In this document: in pieces, positions 1 to 8,626 of the stretch
How the letters are laid out: each line of letters begins with the position of its first letter
Numbering within the stretch: the stretch's first letter is position 1
Translations under genes and position numbers: made by a program
IMG/VR virus record: IMGVR_UViG_3300007345_000302
Location: 1 to 22,780 of that record
Origin: a virus
Strand: one strand, 5' to 3'
Length of the DNA stretch: 22,780 nt
Notes under the pieces: model-generated
What the model saw: the letters and a program-made list of their open reading frames with translations, nothing else
What the model was told of the DNA's origin: nothing
The model's database searches: none

Positions 1-3000
1 ACGCTACTACCTGCTCTATTGGGAGCTTGAATATCGTAAGTATCAATACCAGAATTGGTAACTTCAAATAGATTTGTATTCAAAACGGAACTTGTGATTC
101 CTCCAACATCTCTTGCATTATCAAAGAATACATAGGACTTACCACCACCCTCAAAACCATGATTCTTGTGAGAAACTCTCAGAATGGTATTGTTATTTTT
201 GAATAACGTAGAAGTTGCAGTTGAATCTGATCTAGCAGAAGTCTCAAAAGGATCTACTGATAATCTTTCATATCCAAGAGGATCATTCTTCAAGAATAAT
301 TCTGCTGTTCTACTAATATCAAATTCTGCTCTGTATAGAGTAAACTTGACATCTTCAAACAGATCTTCTGTCCAATTATCAATATTCTGGGACTTATAAA
401 GAGAACCTAGAGCAGGTTGTGTTGTAACTGTTACACTTGTTGCAATATCAGGATCGCCAAGTTTAGACGCCCACATCATATAATCGGTAGAGTCTGTTTC
501 TACGACAAGAGCATATTGAATATTATTTTGTAAGTAAACTGGATGCTTGAACTTGAAGTTGGTTGGAGTTACCGAATTGAAAGTTCCAAAATTGGTAAAG
601 TCGTCAACTGCAACACCCATGGAAACTGCAGGACTATTAATTTCAATATTTGCTTTTACAACTGCTCCTGCTGCTCCAGATCCAACTCCTCTAATAACAA
701 CCGAAGGATTTTCTGTATAACCACTACCACTTAGAGTTATCTCTGTAGCATAAATTTTTCCACCAGATACTTTACAAACAGCAGCTGCTGTGCTTCCACC
801 AGGAAGTTGTGGACTCTCAATAGTTAGAATAGCGCCTTCATAATTTGATCCTGTGGAATCAATAACAAGTTCTGAAATTTTTCCAGAATCTTTAGCAATC
901 TTTAGAGTTAGATTTGTTGAATTTTTATTATTGTATACTGTTAGAGAATTTGTATTGACTTGCTCATCTTGAACAAATGTCTTACCATTATGATTAGATA
1001 GAACAAATGTATATACTTGCTCATTTGTCAGATTATATGTTCCATCTGATAGAGGAACTACCTCAATATTGCTTCTATCAAAGATCTTTTCTAGAGGACC
1101 AGAAGCTCCCGACTTAGCACCATTTACAAGTTCTCCTTGCTTGACTGAAAGATTGCCACTAGCAAATACTTTCAACTTAGTTTCGGGATTCAATACGCTT
1201 TCAGTTCCAGGAACAATATTCTTGGATGGTTTACCTAGATCTACATTAGTTAGATAAACTCTAATTGGAATAGTAGAACTCTTCTTATTGAAGAACAAGT
1301 CAACTCCAGTAGCAAATACACCACCTTGATAATTTTCAATCTTGAATGTTTGTGCTAATGGATTTGGTTTTACTTCAATATCTGTATTGCTGTCTGCTAA
1401 TTGAATTCCTTCATTTGCCTTGAAGTATGAAGGTCTAGTAGAAATAATAGAACTTGGATTTTCTGGAAGAATTCCAGATGCATAATATTTTACTTCTGCA
1501 TATGTATCTACTTCATCTTTATTAGCATTTACAGAGCTTGATGTAAATCTAATAGTCTTCACTCCAGTTGGGAATCTTAGTTGATCAGTATTCGTATCGT
1601 ATAAAACAGTTTGAATATCATTAGTCCAAGGAGTTCCTTCTACTGGAGGATATCCACCAGGAATAATAATAATGCCACTCGCATTACCATTCTCATCTGT
1701 GATTACAGATCTTCCAAATGCTGATGGAGAATTTCCAGCAATACCAGTAAATCTAGAATCAGGGACAACCCATCTTCCAATATCTTTACCTTCCATGAAC
1801 ACAAAGACCTGAGTCTTTGGTTTCATTCTTCTAATAACGTATTTTACATCCTGACTTCTGGCAAACAACTGCAACGAATTTGCTACGGACTTGTTACCGA
1901 TTGTAGTTTTTCCTACACCTTGTGCCAACTCATAGTTTTGTGGTGTGATATTTGAACTACTTGAAACAAGAGCAAGATCTACATTTGCAGATGATTTTTC
2001 ACTATCTGTTTGAGTAAGAGGATCAATATTGAAGAATGTTCTATTTGTACCTATCCAATTGATGATTGAACTATTGTAGATGCTTGAGAATGCCTCCTCA
2101 GCATTTGACTTAGCAGAGAAAATTGAAAATAGTCCAGTATTGTCGTTAACAACAATTGGTTGAATTGAACTATCATACCATGTATCAACTTGAGGGAATA
2201 ATTCACCATCGCCAGCATATTGAATAACAACAAATGGATTTGGGTTGATAGTTTTAGTAGCAAATTGATTTGATACTAACTCAAGATTTGTATACGGTAA
2301 AGTTACAATACCATTATTATTTGTGTAACCGTATATAGATCTCTCATCATTTGTAGTAAATACTTCTCTGAGAGAAATTGAATCTTCTTTTACCTGAGGT
2401 CTCAATACAGATTGCTGCGTATCAATAGAGCACTCATAGTCAATAGACTTTAGATTGCCTACCTTGTGATATTCAAAGTTATCTACGATAAAACCACTCT
2501 TGAATCTATCAAGACCAATCTCATCTTTTACTTGCATATTCAGAGCTTGTTGCTCAAGAATGCTTAGAGTTGTATAATGCTCAAGACGCTCAATACGCTT
2601 CTCAAGTTTTCCAATATCTCTCATCGTATATCTACGATTGTCAACTGGAATAATCTTTACGTCTTTGCTTGTATTGGTATAAGCTGGAACGTAGATGTAA
2701 TATAGAGGAATACTATCATCAATAGTTTCTGGTTTTGCTGGATTTAGCGAGGAATTTCCTTCCTTAATAGCAAACTCTCCCTTCTTGGTTAGGAAGACGC
2801 CATCAATTCTATCAAGATATTGTGTTTCGCTAAATGAAATCGTAAATTCTAAATTGGAATCTATAGCAGGAGTGCTGCTTGCAATTCCTCCTGGACCTGC
2901 AAAACTGGAAGCATTTGTTTGTGAAAGTATTGATGTATCTTGGAATCCTGTTACGATTGAATTAGAATCAACCTTAGGTCTGAAATCAATTACGTTCTTG

Positions 3001-6000
3001 AGAGAAACGTTACCAAATACAGAAGAATTGAATGCTGGAATTTCTTGTTCTCCAACGCCAGCTTCATGTAAATAAGAATCTACCGTGCAGAAATCTCCCT
3101 GGGAATGATCAAAGTAATCAAACCCAACTACTAATTGACCGATAGGAGGATCAAATCCTGGTTTTAGTACAATTCTAGAAACATCATAGAATGTATCTCT
3201 CTGACCATCATCAAAAGTAAATCTGCTAGTAATATCATTACCACTAATCAAAACACCATCTGAGTCTACTACTGGAGGATTTGCTCCACCTTCGTAGATA
3301 TATCTTAGTTTATAAACATCGGAGTAAGTAAATACTTCTGTATCTGCTGTGTCATAATCATAACCACGTAGAGGAACAACTCTATCTCCAGCAGCAGTAA
3401 TTACAATTCTCTTATTTGCAATTGAAGTTTTTAGTCTTGGTTTTGCTTTAGAAACTTCTAAAGTAGCAGTAAGTTTCAGAGTTGGGAATCCAGTTGCAAT
3501 ATCACCAAAGAAATCGGAAGGGAGAGTTAGAGTAATACTTCCAGAAGTAAGACCACTCGTAGAATCAGTTGATGTGTTTATATTGACATAACTTTCATCA
3601 ATATAAACAATATCTCCATTATTGACTACATCTGAACTTCCTTTATTCAGAACAGTAAATACGTAATTCTCTTTTGTGTATGATACAAATCTCTGTGTTC
3701 CGAAAGGTAATTGAGCAGCAAATGTTAGATTACCTCCACTTGAAGATCCAGTAGTTACAAAATCTCTTCTGAAGTAATACTTGAATTTAGAATCAGATAC
3801 ATCTTTGATTAGAGATTTTACTTGTCTGCTTCCTGTTGGGAAAATCAGAGTTGACGTTGTTGTATTTGATTGCTTTGGTCTTACTCTAACAACAGATGAG
3901 TTTAGTACATCATTTCGTAAAGCAGAATCTAAGTAAATTCTTACTTTTTTTGTTCCTAAAGATTTGGTTGCATACTGAACAACAGATCTGTTTACAACAC
4001 CAGTAGAGTCGGTAAACTGAATTAGATCTCCCTGCTCTACATAATTTGATCCATCGTCACCAAATCCATTACACTCAAGGAATTTATATCCCTGTGTTCC
4101 AGAGAAAGTAAATGATGTTACTTGATCGATGAATGAGTATTCTTCTTTGCTGAGCTCAGCATCTGCAGTAAATCTGTTTGCATTTCCAGATCCAAATACC
4201 GAATAGAAAGACTTAATATTTTCTGGAGAATAAGTAAGTACAGTATTTCTAAACAATACTGCAATTACTTCTGCTTCTGAAGTTGGATCTCCAGAAGATA
4301 GTTTTGCTGTTACTGCTGGAGGATTTGCATAGGTTTGCAATAACGCATTTCTATTGGCAACCGTAACTTTGTAAAGAGCACCAGTATTATCAACACCAAC
4401 AGAAATCTTTGATGCATCGTATGAGACACCATCAACCGAAATCTGTGTAGCACTTTGAGTATATCCACTACCTCTTCTTGTTACAACAAAATGAGAAATG
4501 GTATTTTCATTTGCAATTCTTCTTACATTATTGTCTTCGTCAAAGATAGTTTCACCAGGAATAAAGTTACCATATAGGGTTTTTACGAATAGAGTATCAC
4601 CATAAGAATAGAACCCGTTTGGAGAACCCTCTACGACCCCATAAGCGCCGCTTTTCGTTCCTACAATATATTTTCCTGCTATAAAGGTGTTTAGTGTTAC
4701 AGGGGCATCTAGAGTTAGTTTAGTGAAGAAGACTGGATTGAAGTATGATAGTGAGAAAGTGGCATCATCAAAATTAGATCCAGATAGTACCTTGTCATTA
4801 TTTGGGTTGAATCCTGATGGAAGATCTCTGAAATAGAAGTTCTTTGGTTTTGCTACACCTACTAATGGAGTAAATGAATTGTTGTAATCTCTTACAATAC
4901 CAAATTCTTGACCAGTTGGACTAATAGCTTGATTTCTATCTCTGAAGATTTTAGTTTCTTTTAGGTTATCATTTTCATTATATTCTTTTAGATAAGCATC
5001 TAATTGATCTTTTCTTCCATAAACAGTAAGTTCTAAGTAATCATTAGTTCCTGTACCATCAATTTCTGGTCTCTTTACAATAGACCACGCAATAGAACGG
5101 AAAGAATCTACGGTATCTTCTGTTTTTCTAAACCATAAGGTTCCTAATTCAGTCTCGAAATTTAAATTTGTAATATCACCAAAAGTAAATGAAGTATCTC
5201 TTTGCTCTATGTAAATCGTTCTTATAGCAATATCTTCATTACTAAAAGTTACTCCCTCTGAAGAGTATGCATATTCTTCACCTCTTCTGGAAATTGTATT
5301 TTTGTACCCTCCTTCAGACGCTTTTGAATTCAGTCCAATACTGGAATCATTAAATGTGGAATATAGAAAAACGTTTGGATATGCAGTCAACTCTGCGCCA
5401 TCTGCATTTAGAGGAACTGATCCATAAACGTTTGAAATCTTGAAGTCTACTAGACCTTTACCTTTGATGGTAATATTGTCTCTTTCAATCGTATCTCTTG
5501 CTTTATCTACCTCAAGAAACTTAGTCTCTTTATTTACAATTTCATATCCTCTAACGTAAGCCTTTCCAGGACCTACAGAAGCAACCATCTTTCTTTCTGC
5601 TTCTACTACAGGAATATCATTTACAGTATTTGTTTCCCTGTTTAGATTATAAAATCCTAGATTGCCATCTTTTTGATAATACTCTCTAATATCAATAGAG
5701 AAATCCTGTACAACATAATCTCCGGACTCATCAAAAGTTCTTCTAGCTAGAGTATCTTCAATAAGAGTATAATCTGCCTTCTTGATCTTCTTCTCAATTA
5801 CACCAGACTTGATCTTGAGTAACTGAATAAAATTGTTATCAGTTGATTCTGTATAACCATACTTTTGAAGATCTAGTGTAATCTTCAGTCTATTTGCTCC
5901 AGGTGAAGCAAAGTTTGAGAATCCTCTTGCGTTATCGTATAGAGAATTATCATCTTCTGCAGCTGCTATAGATTCAGATATTCTAAATCCAACCTTTGCA

Positions 6001-6701
6001 GATGGTCTATCGTAATACTTATTAACTACTAATAGTTGCTCACTATTTCTTACAAAGAATCCATTTACAAAATAAATTCCTTCTTCTACCTTGACAGCAG
6101 AAGCAAAACCCATCGCTGGACTCAACTTTGTTGTAGTCTCACCAGTATCTGGATTTGTTATAGTAATAGAAGTAGGAAGAACGCTGCCATCTGTTCCTAC
6201 GACCAATAGAGGTGTATTTACACCATCAACTACTTCTAGAGTTTCTCCTTGTCTAAAAGTTGCTTCATCTGCAGCATCGCCACTATTTGTATAATTTACA
6301 AAAAGAGTATCTGCTTCTGAAGGATTTGAATATTCTGCTGTGACAATAGTAGCAACAACACCCGAGGTAATTCCCTGAACTTTTTGTCCTACTAATTGCT
6401 TGATATCATATTTCTGATACGTTATCTCGCCATTAACATTTACTGCCACTTCGGAAACTGATGACAGCTTTACGTAGTCTAGTCTATTATTAAGACCAAC
6501 CTCTCCAGGTACTACAAGCTCTCCCTGTTTGAATTGGAACTTTCCATAGCTCTCTATTTGATTTTGTAAAATAGATTGCAAGGAAGTGAGTTCCCTACTT
6601 TGGATAGAATATCCAGGTCTAAAAAGAACTCTATAGAAATTTTTAGACGGATCAAAATCGTCAAAGTAGGGATCTACATTGAGGTTAGTCTTCTGTGGCA
6701 T
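1..6701 (-). CDS. Giant DUF4815-type virion structural protein (C-terminus beyond window)
   Basis: An open frame runs from an ATG at 6701 to the left edge without a stop, giving 2233 complete codons. The N-terminus (MPQKTNLNVDPYFDDF, then RPGYSIQSRELTSLQ near residue 30) is what I recall of DUF4815 proteins of T4-like cyanophages. Further landmarks are a predicted coiled coil near residues 1355-1390 (MRDIGKLEKRIERLEHYT), a GVFATGVDLFF segment near 1790, GxGY-type motifs near 740, 1950 and 1990, and GSLYKSQNIDNWTEDLFED near 2100. These later segments also occur in long tail or baseplate-periphery proteins. It lies just downstream of gp8, where T4 has genes 9 and 10, so a role at the baseplate edge or in fibre attachment is inferred. 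The ribosome binding site is weak. Structural role: fairly sure; exact role: not known. Confidence 0.75.
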   Translation of the reverse strand, partial: MPQKTNLNVDPYFDDFDPSKNFYRVLFRPGYSIQSRELTSLQSILQNQIESYGKFQFKQGELVVPGEVGLNNRLDYVKLSSVSEVAVNVNGEITYQKYDIKQLVGQKVQGITSGVVATIVTAEYSNPSEADTLFVNYTNSGDAADEATFRQGETLEVVDGVNTPLLVVGTDGSVLPTSITITNPDTGETTTKLSPAMGFASAVKVEEGIYFVNGFFVRNSEQLLVVNKYYDRPSAKVGFRISESIAAAEDDNSLYDNARGFSNFASPGANRLKITLDLQKYGYTESTDNNFIQLLKIKSGVIEKKIKKADYTLIEDTLARRTFDESGDYVVQDFSIDIREYYQKDGNLGFYNLNRETNTVNDIPVVEAERKMVASVGPGKAYVRGYEIVNKETKFLEVDKARDTIERDNITIKGKGLVDFKISNVYGSVPLNADGAELTAYPNVFLYSTFNDSSIGLNSKASEGGYKNTISRRGEEYAYSSEGVTFSNEDIAIRTIYIEQRDTSFTFGDITNLNFETELGTLWFRKTEDTVDSFRSIAWSIVKRPEIDGTGTNDYLELTVYGRKDQLDAYLKEYNENDNLKETKIFRDRNQAISPTGQEFGIVRDYNNSFTPLVGVAKPKNFYFRDLPSGFNPNNDKVLSGSNFDDATFSLSYFNPVFFTKLTLDAPVTLNTFIAGKYIVGTKSGAYGVVEGSPNGFYSYGDTLFVKTLYGNFIPGETIFDEDNNVRRIANENTISHFVVTRRGSGYTQSATQISVDGVSYDASKISVGVDNTGALYKVTVANRNALLQTYANPPAVTAKLSSGDPTSEAEVIAVLFRNTVLTYSPENIKSFYSVFGSGNANRFTADAELSKEEYSFIDQVTSFTFSGTQGYKFLECNGFGDDGSNYVEQGDLIQFTDSTGVVNRSVVQYATKSLGTKKVRIYLDSALRNDVLNSSVVRVRPKQSNTTTSTLIFPTGSRQVKSLIKDVSDSKFKYYFRRDFVTTGSSSGGNLTFAAQLPFGTQRFVSYTKENYVFTVLNKGSSDVVNNGDIVYIDESYVNINTSTDSTSGLTSGSITLTLPSDFFGDIATGFPTLKLTATLEVSKAKPRLKTSIANKRIVITAAGDRVVPLRGYDYDTADTEVFTYSDVYKLRYIYEGGANPPVVDSDGVLISGNDITSRFTFDDGQRDTFYDVSRIVLKPGFDPPIGQLVVGFDYFDHSQGDFCTVDSYLHEAGVGEQEIPAFNSSVFGNVSLKNVIDFRPKVDSNSIVTGFQDTSILSQTNASSFAGPGGIASSTPAIDSNLEFTISFSETQYLDRIDGVFLTKKGEFAIKEGNSSLNPAKPETIDDSIPLYYIYVPAYTNTSKDVKIIPVDNRRYTMRDIGKLEKRIERLEHYTTLSILEQQALNMQVKDEIGLDRFKSGFIVDNFEYHKVGNLKSIDYECSIDTQQSVLRPQVKEDSISLREVFTTNDERSIYGYTNNNGIVTLPYTNLELVSNQFATKTINPNPFVVIQYAGDGELFPQVDTWYDSSIQPIVVNDNTGLFSIFSAKSNAEEAFSSIYNSSIINWIGTNRTFFNIDPLTQTDSEKSSANVDLALVSSSSNITPQNYELAQGVGKTTIGNKSVANSLQLFARSQDVKYVIRRMKPKTQVFVFMEGKDIGRWVVPDSRFTGIAGNSPSAFGRSVITDENGNASGIIIIPGGYPPVEGTPWTNDIQTVLYDTNTDQLRFPTGVKTIRFTSSSVNANKDEVDTYAEVKYYASGILPENPSSIISTRPSYFKANEGIQLADSNTDIEVKPNPLAQTFKIENYQGGVFATGVDLFFNKKSSTIPIRVYLTNVDLGKPSKNIVPGTESVLNPETKLKVFASGNLSVKQGELVNGAKSGASGPLEKIFDRSNIEVVPLSDGTYNLTNEQVYTFVLSNHNGKTFVQDEQVNTNSLTVYNNKNSTNLTLKIAKDSGKISELVIDSTGSNYEGAILTIESPQLPGGSTAAAVCKVSGGKIYATEITLSGSGYTENPSVVIRGVGSGAAGAVVKANIEINSPAVSMGVAVDDFTNFGTFNSVTPTNFKFKHPVYLQNNIQYALVVETDSTDYMMWASKLGDPDIATSVTVTTQPALGSLYKSQNIDNWTEDLFEDVKFTLYRAEFDISRTAELFLKNDPLGYERLSVDPFETSARSDSTATSTLFKNNNTILRVSHKNHGFEGGGKSYVFFDNARDVGGITSSVLNTNLFEVTNSGIDTYDIQAPNRAGSS

Positions 6702-6723
6702 TTTGTGATTCTATCTACTTTTT

Positions 6724-6731
6724 TATTGATA
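6724..6731 (-). promoter_or_regulatory. Possible degenerate late promoter for the DUF4815 gene
   Basis: On the minus strand the 42-base gap between gp8 and the DUF4815 gene contains TATCAATA, one mismatch from the T4 late promoter core TATAAATA. It is 22 bases before the ATG at 6701, similar to the distance of the exact late promoter in front of gp8. One mismatch in AT-rich DNA is weak evidence. Confidence 0.25.
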
Positions 6732-6743
6732 TAAGCAGGTTAA

Positions 6744-8570
6744 TCAGAACTCAATAACTAGTTTGATATCCTCAATCTGGTCGGCAGCTCTTGTGATTAA
6801 TCTTCTATTCTCTATGTATATGATATCTCCAGAATTATTATCAATTTCGGGCTGAGAAATGCCGCTAGCAAAGTTTCCAAAGAATGGAGAAATTGGATCA
6901 TTGTTTTCAGAAGCATTATATGAGGAATCAACAGTTCCTGATGCTAAAGAATCTTCTCCATCAACAGTAGCAGGACCATTTTCAAATGCTCTTACAACAC
7001 CATTATCTTTGTGATATCTTGGTGACTGGAAGATTTTTAGAATACCACTAAAACTTCCTGGAGCATCTGGAGTCCAAGAAACAACAGTTCCCTTTGCAAT
7101 TCCTCCAGTAACTGTTTGAGTTACAACTTCATCTGGGGTATAATCTGCTCCAGCACTATCAATCTTTAGTGCAGTCAATCCATTTAGAGTATCTGTTGTA
7201 GCATAAGTAGTAGTTCCATTTACGTATGGATCTTTGATAATACCAATTCTACGGAAGTCGTTGTCAACAGGGAAGTCACCAAAACCTTCTGCATAAGTAA
7301 GACGAATATTCGCCATTACTCTCTTGCCATTTAGTTCTAGTTCCATGTCACTACCATGACCACCTTGTGGAGGAATAATGACTTTGATCTTACCAGTTGC
7401 TCCAGCACCAACAGTAGCTGCACTAGTTAAAGCAGAATTTGTGAATAGTCCATATGCAGTTGCACCAGAACCCGTTCCTGTCTTGAGGAAAATTTCTCCA
7501 TAAGTATAATCTTGACCACGACCACCAACAGTTACAGATGTAACAGCGCCAGATGCAATAGTAATCGTAGCGTATGCGGCAGTACCATCACCAACAACAG
7601 GAGCATAGTAAGTTCCGTCAGCAGGAAGACCAGATCCAGCATCTTCAATCAAATATGCATCAATAGCACCTGGAACTGCTATACCTTCCGTTGCGATTCT
7701 AGTTGCATCTGTAGCAGATACAATTGGCATAAAGTCAGATGAAAGAAATCTTAGAACATCATCTGTTGGAATAGTATACATGTATTTCCAAGTATACGCT
7801 CCAAGAGTAAGCAACCCTGTAGCGCCAACATATCCAGGGTCTGTGGTTGTGGGTTCGTTAACTGATAATTGCCCATTTGGATTTGCTGGATTTGTTCCGT
7901 TATAAATGCACTTCCAAACTTCATACTGAGCATTCATTACATAGAACTTAGCATCAGCAATAGATGATTGACCAGTAGCAGTTAGATTGCCTGTTCTACC
8001 AGTTCCAGATGGAGCATAATCTGGTCTCCACATATCATATGTGGTATTCACTTGCCAATTATATCTTCTGATCACAGATCTTACATACTGATCCGTAATT
8101 CTCTTTGCTGCAATCAGATCATCATAGACTTCAAATTTTTCATCTTGATTATCTTCGGGAACTGTTGGAAACTCCTCAGTTCCATAACGATAGATGCCTG
8201 TTTTAGCAGTAGCTCCTGTGTCTGATCCACCCAAATATCCTTTTAGGGTTGAACCTGGAGTTGGTACGCTAGAAACTCCACTAGCACCATTAACATTATA
8301 AAGTAAAAGACTATCTGTATAAACTTCTCTGACCACTCCTTTGAAGGTAGATGAGAGATATGATGTTCCAACATATACTTCGTCACCTTCGTTAAAAGCA
8401 GTTGCGTTTTGACTATAGATTTCTAAATACGCATCCCATCTTTGTGGACGACCAACAAAGAAATACAATCTGCTTCTTTCATCGCTAGTATCACTACTAC
8501 CTTCACTGAAAGACTCTATGAATTGTTTCGCATTAAAAATTCTAAACTTATCTGAAATGATGGCAGGCAT
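6744..8570 (-). CDS. 8: Baseplate wedge protein gp8
   Basis: The product has 608 residues. T4 gp8 has about 334 and is a wedge component that bridges other wedge proteins. Segments match T4 gp8 as I remember it: YFFVGRPQRW at 36-45 (T4 FITFGRSEPW), AYTWKYMYTIP in the middle, DFRRIGIIKDP near 440, and the C-terminus IIYIENRRLITRAADQIED (T4 MIYMENRPPIIMAMDQTEE). The extra length includes a Gly/Thr/Ala-rich stretch around residues 305-400 with a GRGQDYTYGEIFL motif, and a second such motif near 470, so beta modules appear to be inserted into the gp8 fold. The start is supported by AAGAG about ten bases upstream and by a late promoter 29 bases upstream. It is the third conserved wedge gene in T4 order. 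Confidence 0.88.
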   Translation of the reverse strand: MPAIISDKFRIFNAKQFIESFSEGSSDTSDERSRLYFFVGRPQRWDAYLEIYSQNATAFNEGDEVYVGTSYLSSTFKGVVREVYTDSLLLYNVNGASGVSSVPTPGSTLKGYLGGSDTGATAKTGIYRYGTEEFPTVPEDNQDEKFEVYDDLIAAKRITDQYVRSVIRRYNWQVNTTYDMWRPDYAPSGTGRTGNLTATGQSSIADAKFYVMNAQYEVWKCIYNGTNPANPNGQLSVNEPTTTDPGYVGATGLLTLGAYTWKYMYTIPTDDVLRFLSSDFMPIVSATDATRIATEGIAVPGAIDAYLIEDAGSGLPADGTYYAPVVGDGTAAYATITIASGAVTSVTVGGRGQDYTYGEIFLKTGTGSGATAYGLFTNSALTSAATVGAGATGKIKVIIPPQGGHGSDMELELNGKRVMANIRLTYAEGFGDFPVDNDFRRIGIIKDPYVNGTTTYATTDTLNGLTALKIDSAGADYTPDEVVTQTVTGGIAKGTVVSWTPDAPGSFSGILKIFQSPRYHKDNGVVRAFENGPATVDGEDSLASGTVDSSYNASENNDPISPFFGNFASGISQPEIDNNSGDIIYIENRRLITRAADQIEDIKLVIEF

Positions 8571-8598
8571 TTATAAGACTCTTTTACAATTTCTGATT

Positions 8599-8606
8599 TA
8601 TTTATA
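8599..8606 (-). promoter_or_regulatory. T4-type late promoter upstream of gp8
   Basis: The minus strand reads TTATAAATAA, containing the exact T4 late promoter octamer TATAAATA. T4 late transcription uses the phage sigma gp55 with the sliding clamp and needs only this -10-type element. Initiation would be expected near 8590, giving a leader of about 20 bases before the gp8 ATG at 8570. It lies in the 46-base gap between the giant gene and gp8, one of the few non-coding gaps in the cluster. Confidence 0.75.
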
Positions 8607-8626
8607 ACGTTTGAATTCAGAACGTT
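8606..8626. repeat. Inverted repeat across the stop codon of the giant wedge gene
   Basis: The arms AACGTT (8606-8611 and 8621-8626) flank the palindrome TGAATTCA (8612-8619), with one unpaired base at 8620. The TGA stop of the 3360-residue gene (8617-8619) lies inside. It abuts the late promoter at 8599-8606. There is no T-tract, so it is not a typical factor-independent terminator. It could be an RNA hairpin at the 3' end of the upstream message or a protein-binding palindrome. Confidence 0.45.

Noticed and set aside
2785-3075. 96-codon open frame on the plus strand
   Set aside because: It is antisense to the DUF4815 gene, with no independent support. The minus-strand frame there is continuous and gives a coherent product.
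7512-7742. Asn/Ser/Cys-rich plus-strand frame inside gp8
   Set aside because: Its composition is what antisense reading of Gly/Ala/Thr-rich codons produces. gp8 has a T4-like sequence in the minus frame.
8563-8570. TATAAATG at the gp8 start codon as a further late promoter
   Set aside because: It overlaps the initiation codon, so transcripts would lack the start. The exact TATAAATA at 8599-8606 is better placed.
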